The position numbers were made by a program, and so were the translations under genes. A DNA stretch of 64,000 nt, taken from positions 2,480,501-2,544,500 of the forward strand of contig NZ_CP108514.1 in NCBI RefSeq assembly GCF_035989305.1. The letters are read 5' to 3'. This document shows positions 17,301 through 24,670 of the stretch, one piece after another (position 1 is the first letter of the stretch; every line of letters starts with the position of its first letter). The notes below the pieces were generated by a model, which worked only from the letters and a program-made list of their open reading frames with translations, had not been told where the DNA came from and searched no databases. Source of the stretch: Streptomyces sp. NBC_01233. Its GTDB lineage: Bacteria > Actinomycetota > Actinomycetes > Streptomycetales > Streptomycetaceae.

Positions 17301-20300
17301 AGGACGACATCGTCAACAAGGCATTCGTGAGCTGTGAGCGCTGTGGCTGGCAGCAGGTCGTGCACCCCTCCCGCCGCACTCGCTGGTACGGCCACCCCTG
17401 CCCGCGCTACCGCTGCCAGGGCCGCATCACCGCACCCCAGCCGGGGATGTCGATGTCGGGATCCACCACTTTCGGCGGCACCCGGCCCCGTGACTACAAA
17501 GAGGACTACTACCGGCAGCTATACCGGACCGGCGGAGCCTTCCGGGTCGTCACCGCGGAGCACACGGGCATGCTCACCCGACCGCAGCGCGAGCGCGTGG
17601 AACGGTCGTTCCGTGACGGCACGCACTACACGGACCCCAATGTGCTGTCGTGCACCCCGACCCTGGAACTCGGCATCGACATCGGCGACTTGTCCGCCGT
17701 CCTGTTGGGCTCCCTGCCCAAGGGACCCGCCAACTACGTACAACGTGCAGGCCGGGCCGGCCGCAAGACCGGTAATGCCCTCGTCGTCGCCTTCGGCGGC
17801 CGGCGTCCACGCGACCTGTACTACCTCGACGATCCCCGCGAGATGATCGCCGGGGACATCGTCCCGCCCGGTTGCTACCTCTCCGCAGTCGAGATCCTGC
17901 GCCGTCAGTACACCGCGCACCTGCTCGACCTCGCGGCGCGCGGCCAACTGTCCACGGGTGACGGAGAGCGGCTGCAGCCCGCCCCGCGCCTGGTGTCCGC
18001 GCTGTTCGGCAGTTCGGGCTGGTGCCAGGACCTCACGGACGCCGCGCTCACGCACGGCGCCTCGCTCGTCGAAGCCTTCCTCGGCCTGTTTCCTTCTCTC
18101 CCGGGCATCGAAGGAACAGGCATCACCCCGCACGCCGCCGACACACTGCGGACGTATGCCACCAGCGGGATCGCCCGCGCGCTACAGGAGGCCGAAGAGG
18201 ACTGGACGGGCCGGGGCGAGGAGCTGCGGCGCCGCATCCACTCCATCGACGAGGCGATGGGCCTGCTGGTCCGCAGCGACCCGGAACAGGACAGGGAATG
18301 GCGGGAGCTGCGCGCCGAGCGGTACGCGACCGGCAATCTGCTGCGCGACCTGAACCAGACGAGCGCCCATGGCGCACTCGTCGAACTCGGTCTGCTGCCC
18401 AACTACAGCCTCGCCGACACCACCACACAGCTGGAAGCCACCCTCTACTGGACCGAGGAGCCCGAGAGCGAGGGCGCGAAGAAGATCTACCGGAGCGAGG
18501 TGCGGGACTACGAGCGCTCACGCAAGCTCGCTCTGTCCGAGCTGGCACCCGGCAACAGCTTCTACGTCAACGGCTACAAGCACGTGGTGCGGGCACTGGA
18601 CATCGGCAGTCCCGAACGGCGCGCCTGGTCGGTGTGGCGGATGTGCCCGGCATGCGGTTACGTGCGCACCGAGAATGCGCAGACCGACGCTTCTCCATGC
18701 CCGCGGTGCGGCGGACGGGAGATCGCCGATGCGGGCTGTGTGCAGCGGGTCCTGGCACCCAAGCGGGTTCTTGCCCGCGACAAGCGTGACGACGCCCGGG
18801 TCCGGGACGACAAGGACGAGCGGGAGAGCAAGCGCTACGCGATGCTCACCACCGTCGATATCGACCCCGTGCACCTCGCTCCCGACTCATGGCGCCACGA
18901 CAGCGCGGTGTTCGGTGTGGACTTCTCCCGGCAGGCGGTGGTCCGGACCCTGAACCTGGGGCTTGACCGCCAAGACGGAAGCAGCACCGCCCCGCTCGCC
19001 GGCGCCGACGTGCGGATCAACCCGTTCTACGTGTGCGAAAGCTGTGGCGGTGCCACCAGCGAAGGCCGTCCCGTCATCGACCGGCCCCAGGACGCGCTGA
19101 CCGAATCTCTCGCGGCAGCGACCAAGGCAAGCTCTCACCACCTGCTGTGGTGCCCGCGCCGCAAGGTTCGCTCCACGGCGGCCGAAGGGCAGGGCAAGGG
19201 CAGCGACGTCCCCCTGCTCCTCGCGCACGAGCTGGTGACCGAGGCCGTCCGGATCCTGCTGCCGGCTTCCGTCGCCCGTGCCAAGGAACGGCTTGCTTCC
19301 TTCACCGCGGCCATGTTCGCCGGCATCGCCGCACGGTACGGAGGCGACCCGGACCACATCGACATCGCTGCAGCCTCCATGCCGGACGGCAGCGACTCCG
19401 ACTGGCCCCGGCAGTTCCTCGTCGTCTATGACCGCCTGCCCGGCGGAACCGGCTACCTTCACCGCCTCGCCACCGCCGAGGGCTTCCGTGAGGTGCTGCT
19501 GAAGGCCCGGGAGGTGATCGAGACCTGTACCTGCATCGAGAAGGGCCTCGACGGATGCCACCGCTGTCTGCTGCGCCGAGTGCCGGCCGGTGACTACGAC
19601 AAGGTCAGCCGCAACGAGGTCCGCCAGATGCTGGACGAGCTGCTCGGAGACGACGGCGAGGCCTGGTCGACCTCACCCGTGGCCGCGACGCACCACATCT
19701 CGTTGGAGCGTCAGGCGGAGAGCGACCTCGAGGTCATGTTCATCGACACGCTGGGCGCATGGGCCCAGCAGCCCTCGTCCCAGGCCAGTGCTGACGCGTA
19801 CACGACGACGGCTGGGACGTACTCGCTGGACCTGAGGCTGACCGGAGCCGACGGAGCCACCATCAGCTGGCGGGTCTCCCAGCAACGGGTCCTGGAAGGG
19901 ACCCGCCCCGATGTGCTCTTCGAACGGACCGACGCTCCCGGTCAGCGGATCGCTCTCTACCTCGACGGGTACGAGTACCACGCAAGCCCGAAGCACATCG
20001 ACCGAGCGGCTGCCGACGCCGCGAAGCGCACCCGGTTGCGCTCGGACGGGCTCCGCGTTTTCCAGCTCACGTACTTCGATGTGAAGGAGTGGCGCACCCG
20101 GGTGCACGACACTGGCTATGCCGGTACCGGCCCGCAGGACCCCGTCTGGATCCCCTACGGAGAGAGCGGCCAGAAGAGGGCACGCGAGTACTACGCCGGT
20201 GTGCGCCGCAGACTGCCCGGTGAGCTCGCCGCAACGGTCTGGATCAATCCGGCGGACCTGCTGCTCGCCTACCTCCGTGCACCTGACGCGGATCTCTGGC

Positions 20301-21205
20301 AGTGGCGTGCAGAGGCCGCCGTCGCCGGGCTGACCGGTGCCGGCGCCCGGCTGGCACCGATCGACCCGCAGGTCGTAGGGGAGCAGATCACGGCAGTCCT
20401 CCGCGGCGCCGCACCACAGGGACCGAAGGGAGCCGTCCAGCTGCTCACCGCCCTGGACGGCTCGGGCTGCTCGGTGACGGCGGCCGCCGACGGGCGCCAT
20501 AGGCCCCCCGTCTGGACTGCGCTGACCGTACTGGACGACAGCGCGCAGGCGCTGTCGGACGAATCCGCGCACAAGCGTCGTTGGCAGGCATGGCTGTACT
20601 GGAGCAACGTGCTGCAATTCCTTGAGCACGGAGGTGGTGACAGCACCCAACTGACGACGAGCATGCTGGATGGCTTCAGCCCCGACAGCCTCGCCGTCAC
20701 GGGTGGCGCCGGCTGGCTGGCGTCGAGCCGCGTCGACCGGGTGGTCCCGGATGCGGTGGCCGCGACGACCGCACCCGTCGAACCGTCTGAAGCGCCTGTA
20801 CCGCCTGTGCCGCCTGTGCCGTCAGGCACTGAAAAGGCCCTGGTGACGGCAGACTCGGAATGGGACCAGGTCATGGAGTTCCTCGATCCTGACGAACCGG
20901 GCCTGGCACGGCTGGCCACGGACCTGGCGGCGCTGTCGGTCCCTGCCCCGCACGCCGGCCACGAGCTCGACGAGCACGGCTGGATGGCCGAACTGGCCTG
21001 GCCTGCTGCCCGGATCGCAGTGGTCACCGCTCCCCGCCCGGTGGGCGAAGAGCGGGACTACGAAGCCGAGGACCGGGACAGGGCCTTCGCCGGGGCGGGC
21101 TGGTGGGTCACCACTGCCGCTGACTGCACCGCCGCGGACATCGCAGACCGTCTGGCCGCCGCCCACGACAACGGCACATACCGCACCCACGGAGAGCGAC
21201 AGTGA
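14369..21205 (+). CDS. Giant DEAD/DEAH-type helicase with DUF1998 and nuclease-like C-terminal regions
   Basis: GTG 14369, with AAGGAG 6 bases upstream, gives 2278 residues. Walker A TTGTGSGKTES has its Lys at 106; motif II is LDEFHTYDGAQGTDV (DEFH at 223-226); the C-terminal RecA lobe has SCTPTLELGIDIGDL and motif VI QRAGRAGRK at 1125. Several Cys-pair zinc motifs lie between the lobes and after them (for example YCRNCGRSG, CERCGW, CPACGYV). A DUF1998/MZB region around 1620-1740 includes CTCIEKGLDGCHRC. Near 1846-1900, RPDVLFE, then LYLDGYEYH and KRTRLRSDGLRVFQL resemble a Vsr/PD-(D/E)xK-type fold. The overall build recalls DrmA/DruE of DISARM and Druantia. It overlaps the next start by 4 bp. 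Confidence 0.9.
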   Translation: MRPTLAAAQLRGSLTQYLTTTYALTDEDTRRALERFLEHPETGMFRGPYLRIRTPFHKAEDGWRKHLEWTPGFVPYRHQAKAFERLSTLHGPALPTLITTGTGSGKTESFLIPALDHCRREKARGRRGVKAVLLYPMNALATDQASRIGEYLAQPELAQVTAGLYIGDRPDTDFRRVMTRREEMRQSPPDLLITNYKMLDLLLQRSEDRALWEDALVQYVVLDEFHTYDGAQGTDVAMLLRRLAMTTGQSEPGRPLGGICPVATSATLGEPGPAASSGGILEVASQVFGMPFPADALVGEERLPAEQFTGPVNYALPEPPSPEEIIACSGGSDVVARPDNLDLNALAARLLGQHGLTAFEIGRLLKQHDFTQGVLSLLDGEPLSEWELRDRLGRFGYAWGRAARENPRLALSALARFVALLSAARDPDSDEQRPRPLLHVESHLWVRPVGRIVRGVGPGRPEFHWYEDDRARRAALATAPPDGTAEEAEHASGSRPASGSLRAQPAVGADTTMREAAIRLPAAYCRNCGRSGWAAISPEADPQQLVMAHDKIWRASVGRDKRRIRYFIAATESERAEALAALDSAAPTTSGGSPIPALVLDGAQGVYRLPVPEDAGSLQDAWFVFAVTDKKSADKAALDQRCPVCGADNAMRFLGTRLAALASATVTQLFTGGEVALVPEERKTLLFNDSTQDAAHRAGYVANRSFTFSLRSLLTHNLEESGQPLALNDLIANVLESVDDPEALAAVVPPDLHDEPGVDRLLSGRGKGDVRTWKLIGERLAFSTVMEFGLRSRQGRTLELTRTAAAEVAIENQHRITMLARDVHLTLPGQLIVGEGLPTAERYLAFVRGLLERVRLRGGVRHRWLEPWMKDSGVARFKIWGGRPDGMPAFPDGVAAPRFLLDNPKDRSDFDAAAARSGWYQDWTQRCLGLDAAGAAEYLRRLLPTLAEEGLLAVRTAQDRATRVYGLQPGHIHVWLLEDDIVNKAFVSCERCGWQQVVHPSRRTRWYGHPCPRYRCQGRITAPQPGMSMSGSTTFGGTRPRDYKEDYYRQLYRTGGAFRVVTAEHTGMLTRPQRERVERSFRDGTHYTDPNVLSCTPTLELGIDIGDLSAVLLGSLPKGPANYVQRAGRAGRKTGNALVVAFGGRRPRDLYYLDDPREMIAGDIVPPGCYLSAVEILRRQYTAHLLDLAARGQLSTGDGERLQPAPRLVSALFGSSGWCQDLTDAALTHGASLVEAFLGLFPSLPGIEGTGITPHAADTLRTYATSGIARALQEAEEDWTGRGEELRRRIHSIDEAMGLLVRSDPEQDREWRELRAERYATGNLLRDLNQTSAHGALVELGLLPNYSLADTTTQLEATLYWTEEPESEGAKKIYRSEVRDYERSRKLALSELAPGNSFYVNGYKHVVRALDIGSPERRAWSVWRMCPACGYVRTENAQTDASPCPRCGGREIADAGCVQRVLAPKRVLARDKRDDARVRDDKDERESKRYAMLTTVDIDPVHLAPDSWRHDSAVFGVDFSRQAVVRTLNLGLDRQDGSSTAPLAGADVRINPFYVCESCGGATSEGRPVIDRPQDALTESLAAATKASSHHLLWCPRRKVRSTAAEGQGKGSDVPLLLAHELVTEAVRILLPASVARAKERLASFTAAMFAGIAARYGGDPDHIDIAAASMPDGSDSDWPRQFLVVYDRLPGGTGYLHRLATAEGFREVLLKAREVIETCTCIEKGLDGCHRCLLRRVPAGDYDKVSRNEVRQMLDELLGDDGEAWSTSPVAATHHISLERQAESDLEVMFIDTLGAWAQQPSSQASADAYTTTAGTYSLDLRLTGADGATISWRVSQQRVLEGTRPDVLFERTDAPGQRIALYLDGYEYHASPKHIDRAAADAAKRTRLRSDGLRVFQLTYFDVKEWRTRVHDTGYAGTGPQDPVWIPYGESGQKRAREYYAGVRRRLPGELAATVWINPADLLLAYLRAPDADLWQWRAEAAVAGLTGAGARLAPIDPQVVGEQITAVLRGAAPQGPKGAVQLLTALDGSGCSVTAAADGRHRPPVWTALTVLDDSAQALSDESAHKRRWQAWLYWSNVLQFLEHGGGDSTQLTTSMLDGFSPDSLAVTGGAGWLASSRVDRVVPDAVAATTAPVEPSEAPVPPVPPVPSGTEKALVTADSEWDQVMEFLDPDEPGLARLATDLAALSVPAPHAGHELDEHGWMAELAWPAARIAVVTAPRPVGEERDYEAEDRDRAFAGAGWWVTTAADCTAADIADRLAAAHDNGTYRTHGERQ

Positions 21206-23475
21206 TGACGACCAGAGGCGTGACCCTGCGCCTGCTCGACAAGGCGGACAAAGAGATCCTCAAGCTGCCCCGTGCGGTGAAGGGTGCGATCTACGACTTC
21301 CAGCACAAGTTCAAGGAGAATCCGCAGGCGCGAGGCCTCCGGCTGAAGCAGCTCGAAGGGCACGACAGGCTCTGGTCGGCCCGGATCACCGACGAATACC
21401 GGGCCCTGCTGCTCCACTTGGCCGACAGCGACTGGCTCATCGTCTCGGTCAAGCACCGCAAAGAGGTGTACGAGAAGCTCGACCGCCTCTCGTACGGCAT
21501 CAACCAGGTCACCGGCGGCATCGAGTACGTCGACCTCCAGGTGGTCGAGGAGAGCGTGCTGCGCCGCGCGGTACCTCGTCCGACCCGGGCATCTGAACCC
21601 GTACCTGAACCAGCACCTGAACAGCTCGCTGCCGGACTCGCCCCTTCGGTAGCGCTGTTCGATGCGTTCTCCGACGGACAGCTCACCGACCTCGGCGTTG
21701 CCGCGCCTCTGGTGCCCGTCGTCCGCACCCTCACCACCGAGGACCAGTTGCTCGGCCTCGCCGAGTACACTCCACAGCTGACCTCCGAGGTGCTGCTCGC
21801 ACTGCACGACGGCAAGTCCTACGAAGAGGTTCTGGACCAGGTCACCGCCCCCGTCACCGCGCCGGAGCCGGTCGACCCCGAGGACTTCCGAGCGGCGGCC
21901 GAGCGACCCGCGACCATGGTCACGACCACCGACGAGGCGCTTCGTGAGGCCCTGGAGGGTGGCGACTTCAGCCGTTGGAAGGTGTTCCTCCACCCGACGC
22001 AGGCACGGTTGGTGGAACGCGAATACTCCGGTCCTGCCAGGGTCGGCGGCGGGCCGGGCACCGGCAAGACGATCGTCGCGCTCCACCGGGTGAAGCACCT
22101 CGTCGCGCAGCTTCCGCCGGGCCGGACCAAGCCGGTGCTCCTTACCACGTACAACAAGAACCTCGCTGCCGATCTGAGGTCCCGCCTCCTCGAACTCGGC
22201 GGTGAAGCGCTGCTGTCACGTGTGGAGATCAGCCACGTGGACCAGCTGGCGCTGCGCGTCGTACGCGAGGCGGAGCCGGGAAGCAGCAAGCAGACCCTGG
22301 ACGAGAGCCAGACCTTGCGCGAGTGGCGCGCGATGCTCGACGAGTTGAACGAGACGGGCTGGGATGCACAGTTCCTGCACGACGAATGGTCGCAGGTCAT
22401 CCTGGGGCAGGCCGTCGTCTCAAGGACAGAGTACTTCCGTGCACGCAGAGCCGGACGTGGGAAGAACATCGGCCGCCCGGAGCGCGCTGCGATCTGGCAG
22501 CTCGCCGAGCGCTTCACCCAACGGCTCGACCGCCTCGGACGGCAGACATGGGAGCAGGTCGCGGAACGTGCGGCGCGTCTGGAGATGGAACGGGCACAGC
22601 GGATCCAGGCCATCGAACAGCAGCGCGAGGAGGCTGGCGGCCTGGACAACGTCCATCTTCAGGCCGGCTCGGCCGGCTGGCTCCGACACCGGTACAGGCA
22701 CATCGTCGTCGACGAGGCCCAGGACCTGCGCGCCGCGCACTGGAAGCTGCTCCGCGCCATGGTCCCGCGCACGAGCAACGACATCTTCCTCGTCGGCGAC
22801 ACGCACCAGCGCATCTACAACAACCCGGTGACGCTCGGCAGCCTCGGCATCAACATCCGTGGACGCTCCTCGAAGCTGACCCTCAGCTACCGCACAACTC
22901 GGCAGATCCTTGGCTCCGCACTCGGGGTGCTGAGCGGAGAGACCTTCGACGACCTGGACGGAAGCAGCGAAGACCTCGACGGCTACCGCTCGGTCCTCAC
23001 TGGCGGTCTGCCCCGGCTGCACGGCTGTGAGGACTGGGAAAGCGAGCGCGCCGCGATCGCCGATCTCATTTCCGACTGGTCCGATGTCCCCCTCGTACAG
23101 ATCGCGATCTGTGTCCCGACCAACGACATGGCGCGCGAGGTCGGGCTCGCTCTGGGCGAGCGAGGCATCAGGGCGGTGGAGATCGGGCCCGAGGGGCCGC
23201 GCGGCGACGACGGCGTACACATCGGCACGATGTACCGGTTCAAGGGTCTCGAGTACCAGCGGATGATCATCGCTGGTGTTCGGGACGGACTGGTCCCCCG
23301 GGAGGCCGTGACGCACCTTCGCACCACCGATGCCGTCCGCTACCGCCGTGAACTGCAGCGGGCGCGCTCGTTGCTCTTCGTGGCGGCGACCCGGTCGAGG
23401 GACAGCCTCGCCATCTTCTGGCACGGTCGGCCGAGTCCGTTCCTGGAGCCGCTCATGAGTCTGCGCGCCGGGTGA
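21202..23475 (+). CDS. RelE/ParE-like domain fused to a UvrD-type superfamily 1 helicase
   Basis: Start GTG 21202 overlaps the stop of the giant helicase; ATG 21205 is an equal alternative. Residues 1-105 look like a RelE/ParE toxin fold: FKENPQARGLRLKQLEGHD, LWSARITDEYRALLL, then IVSVKHRKEVYEKL. Residues ~255-750 form a UvrD/Rep helicase: GGPGTGKT (Lys 289), VVDEAQDL (D504), LVGDTHQRIY, LSYRTTRQIL, IGTMYRFKGLEYQ and LFVAATRSRD. The helicase is short because 2B-type insertions are reduced. Whether the toxin-like domain cuts RNA or acts as a DNA/ribosome anchor is unknown. It is 757 residues and ends 23 bp inside the converging SWIM gene. Confidence 0.9.
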   Translation: MMTTRGVTLRLLDKADKEILKLPRAVKGAIYDFQHKFKENPQARGLRLKQLEGHDRLWSARITDEYRALLLHLADSDWLIVSVKHRKEVYEKLDRLSYGINQVTGGIEYVDLQVVEESVLRRAVPRPTRASEPVPEPAPEQLAAGLAPSVALFDAFSDGQLTDLGVAAPLVPVVRTLTTEDQLLGLAEYTPQLTSEVLLALHDGKSYEEVLDQVTAPVTAPEPVDPEDFRAAAERPATMVTTTDEALREALEGGDFSRWKVFLHPTQARLVEREYSGPARVGGGPGTGKTIVALHRVKHLVAQLPPGRTKPVLLTTYNKNLAADLRSRLLELGGEALLSRVEISHVDQLALRVVREAEPGSSKQTLDESQTLREWRAMLDELNETGWDAQFLHDEWSQVILGQAVVSRTEYFRARRAGRGKNIGRPERAAIWQLAERFTQRLDRLGRQTWEQVAERAARLEMERAQRIQAIEQQREEAGGLDNVHLQAGSAGWLRHRYRHIVVDEAQDLRAAHWKLLRAMVPRTSNDIFLVGDTHQRIYNNPVTLGSLGINIRGRSSKLTLSYRTTRQILGSALGVLSGETFDDLDGSSEDLDGYRSVLTGGLPRLHGCEDWESERAAIADLISDWSDVPLVQIAICVPTNDMAREVGLALGERGIRAVEIGPEGPRGDDGVHIGTMYRFKGLEYQRMIIAGVRDGLVPREAVTHLRTTDAVRYRRELQRARSLLFVAATRSRDSLAIFWHGRPSPFLEPLMSLRAG

Positions 23476-24670
23476 GAGCGCTGACCGGGTCCGGGGAGGG
23501 GTGGCCCACGGGCCACCAGTCCTGGTCGCCGTGGCGGTCCTCGTAGCAGTACCAGAGGCCGTCGCGGCCGAGGCGGAGCTGGCGGGTGTGGATCGTCAGG
23601 CGGTTGCGGTCGGGGCGGAAGGTGCCCTGGCCTGCGGCGAGGAGCGCCGGGCGGGCCCGGTCGAAGGGACCGGCCGGCGGGTCCCAGGGCTCTTCGAGGG
23701 CGTCGAGGGCCGGGCGGCCGCCCTGGCGCCAGGCCGCTGCGGCCCGGGCGAGGTCGGTGGTGCTGCGGCCGGTGGCCCGGGCCAGGTCCCGGTAGAGGGT
23801 GCGGGCCGCGCCCGTCAGTCCGGCCGTGGGGTGCGCGGAGGCCAGCCGGACGGCGTCCTGCCACAGGGTGAGCCCGGCGATCGGGTCCTCTCCGGTGGTG
23901 AGCAGGGCGAGGGCGCGGGCGGCCGCGTCGGAGGCGAGCTGGTCCAGTGCCAGCGGGTCCGGCGCCGCCGGGTCGGCCGGGCAGGCGGGCGGCAGGCCCA
24001 CCGCGGCCGGCACGGGAAGCGGCGCGGGCAGCAGCGGCAGACCGGTCCGGGCGAGCGCCGCCCGGGCCGGAACGCCGGGGAAGCCGGGCGCCGCATCGGG
24101 CTGTTCGCGCGCGGCATGGGCGGCATTGCGGCGGGTGAGCTCGTCGAGGAGCTCCCGCTCCCCCCGGCCGCGCAGGAGCAGCAGGACGAAGGGGTCCTCG
24201 TCCAGGAGCCGGGCCGCCCGGTAGCAGAGGGCCGCCGCGTGCTTGCACGGCGGACGCCCGAAGTCCGGGCAGGAGCAGTGCGGGACGAGCTCGCCCGCGC
24301 CGGGCAGGATGCTCTCCGCGAGCGACTGAGGGACCTCCCGCTCCAGCAGGGCGGCGAGCGCCGCGGGGTCGGCCGCGACGGCCTCCAGCAGTTCGCTCCA
24401 CTCCCGGTCCGCGAAGGCGGGCAGGGTCAGCTCGGTGCGGTACGGGCGGGGCCGGCTGCCCCGGACGTACGCCACGATCCGGCCGGGGGTGACGGTCACC
24501 GCGTCGACGTGCCCCTCCGCGGCGTACGCACGGCCGCGGGCCAGGCGAGCCGTGTCGTGGGAGACCTCCTCCAGTGCCGTCACCCAGGCCCGGCCCCACC
24601 AGCTCACCGCCGCGGCCCCGGCGGGCACGGTCTCGAAGGTGCGGCGGCGGTCGTCCCGCGCGGTGATCAC
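23453..24670 (-). CDS. SWIM zinc-finger protein
   Basis: A 405-residue protein starts at GTG 24670, overlapping the SNF2 ATPase stop by 4 bp (GTGA). The SWIM motif is HCSCPDFGRPPCKHAAAL, i.e. CxC-x7-CxH, near residue 130. The N-terminal part (SWWGRAWVTALEEV, then RLARGRAYAAEGHV) is the standard lead-in of actinobacterial SWIM proteins. The C-terminal half is Ala/Pro-rich and ends with WYCYEDRHGDQDWWPVG. The SWIM finger probably helps DNA or protein binding for the partner ATPase. This pair is conserved in Streptomyces and marks the start of core chromosome. Confidence 0.93.
   Translation of the reverse strand: MITARDDRRRTFETVPAGAAAVSWWGRAWVTALEEVSHDTARLARGRAYAAEGHVDAVTVTPGRIVAYVRGSRPRPYRTELTLPAFADREWSELLEAVAADPAALAALLEREVPQSLAESILPGAGELVPHCSCPDFGRPPCKHAAALCYRAARLLDEDPFVLLLLRGRGERELLDELTRRNAAHAAREQPDAAPGFPGVPARAALARTGLPLLPAPLPVPAAVGLPPACPADPAAPDPLALDQLASDAAARALALLTTGEDPIAGLTLWQDAVRLASAHPTAGLTGAARTLYRDLARATGRSTTDLARAAAAWRQGGRPALDALEEPWDPPAGPFDRARPALLAAGQGTFRPDRNRLTIHTRQLRLGRDGLWYCYEDRHGDQDWWPVGHPSPDPVSALTRRADS

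Noticed and set aside
14369..21205. Complete Druantia or DISARM locus
   Set aside because: Only the DUF1998 helicase resembles those systems; no DruH/DruA-D, DrmB, DrmC or methyltransferase partner is present.
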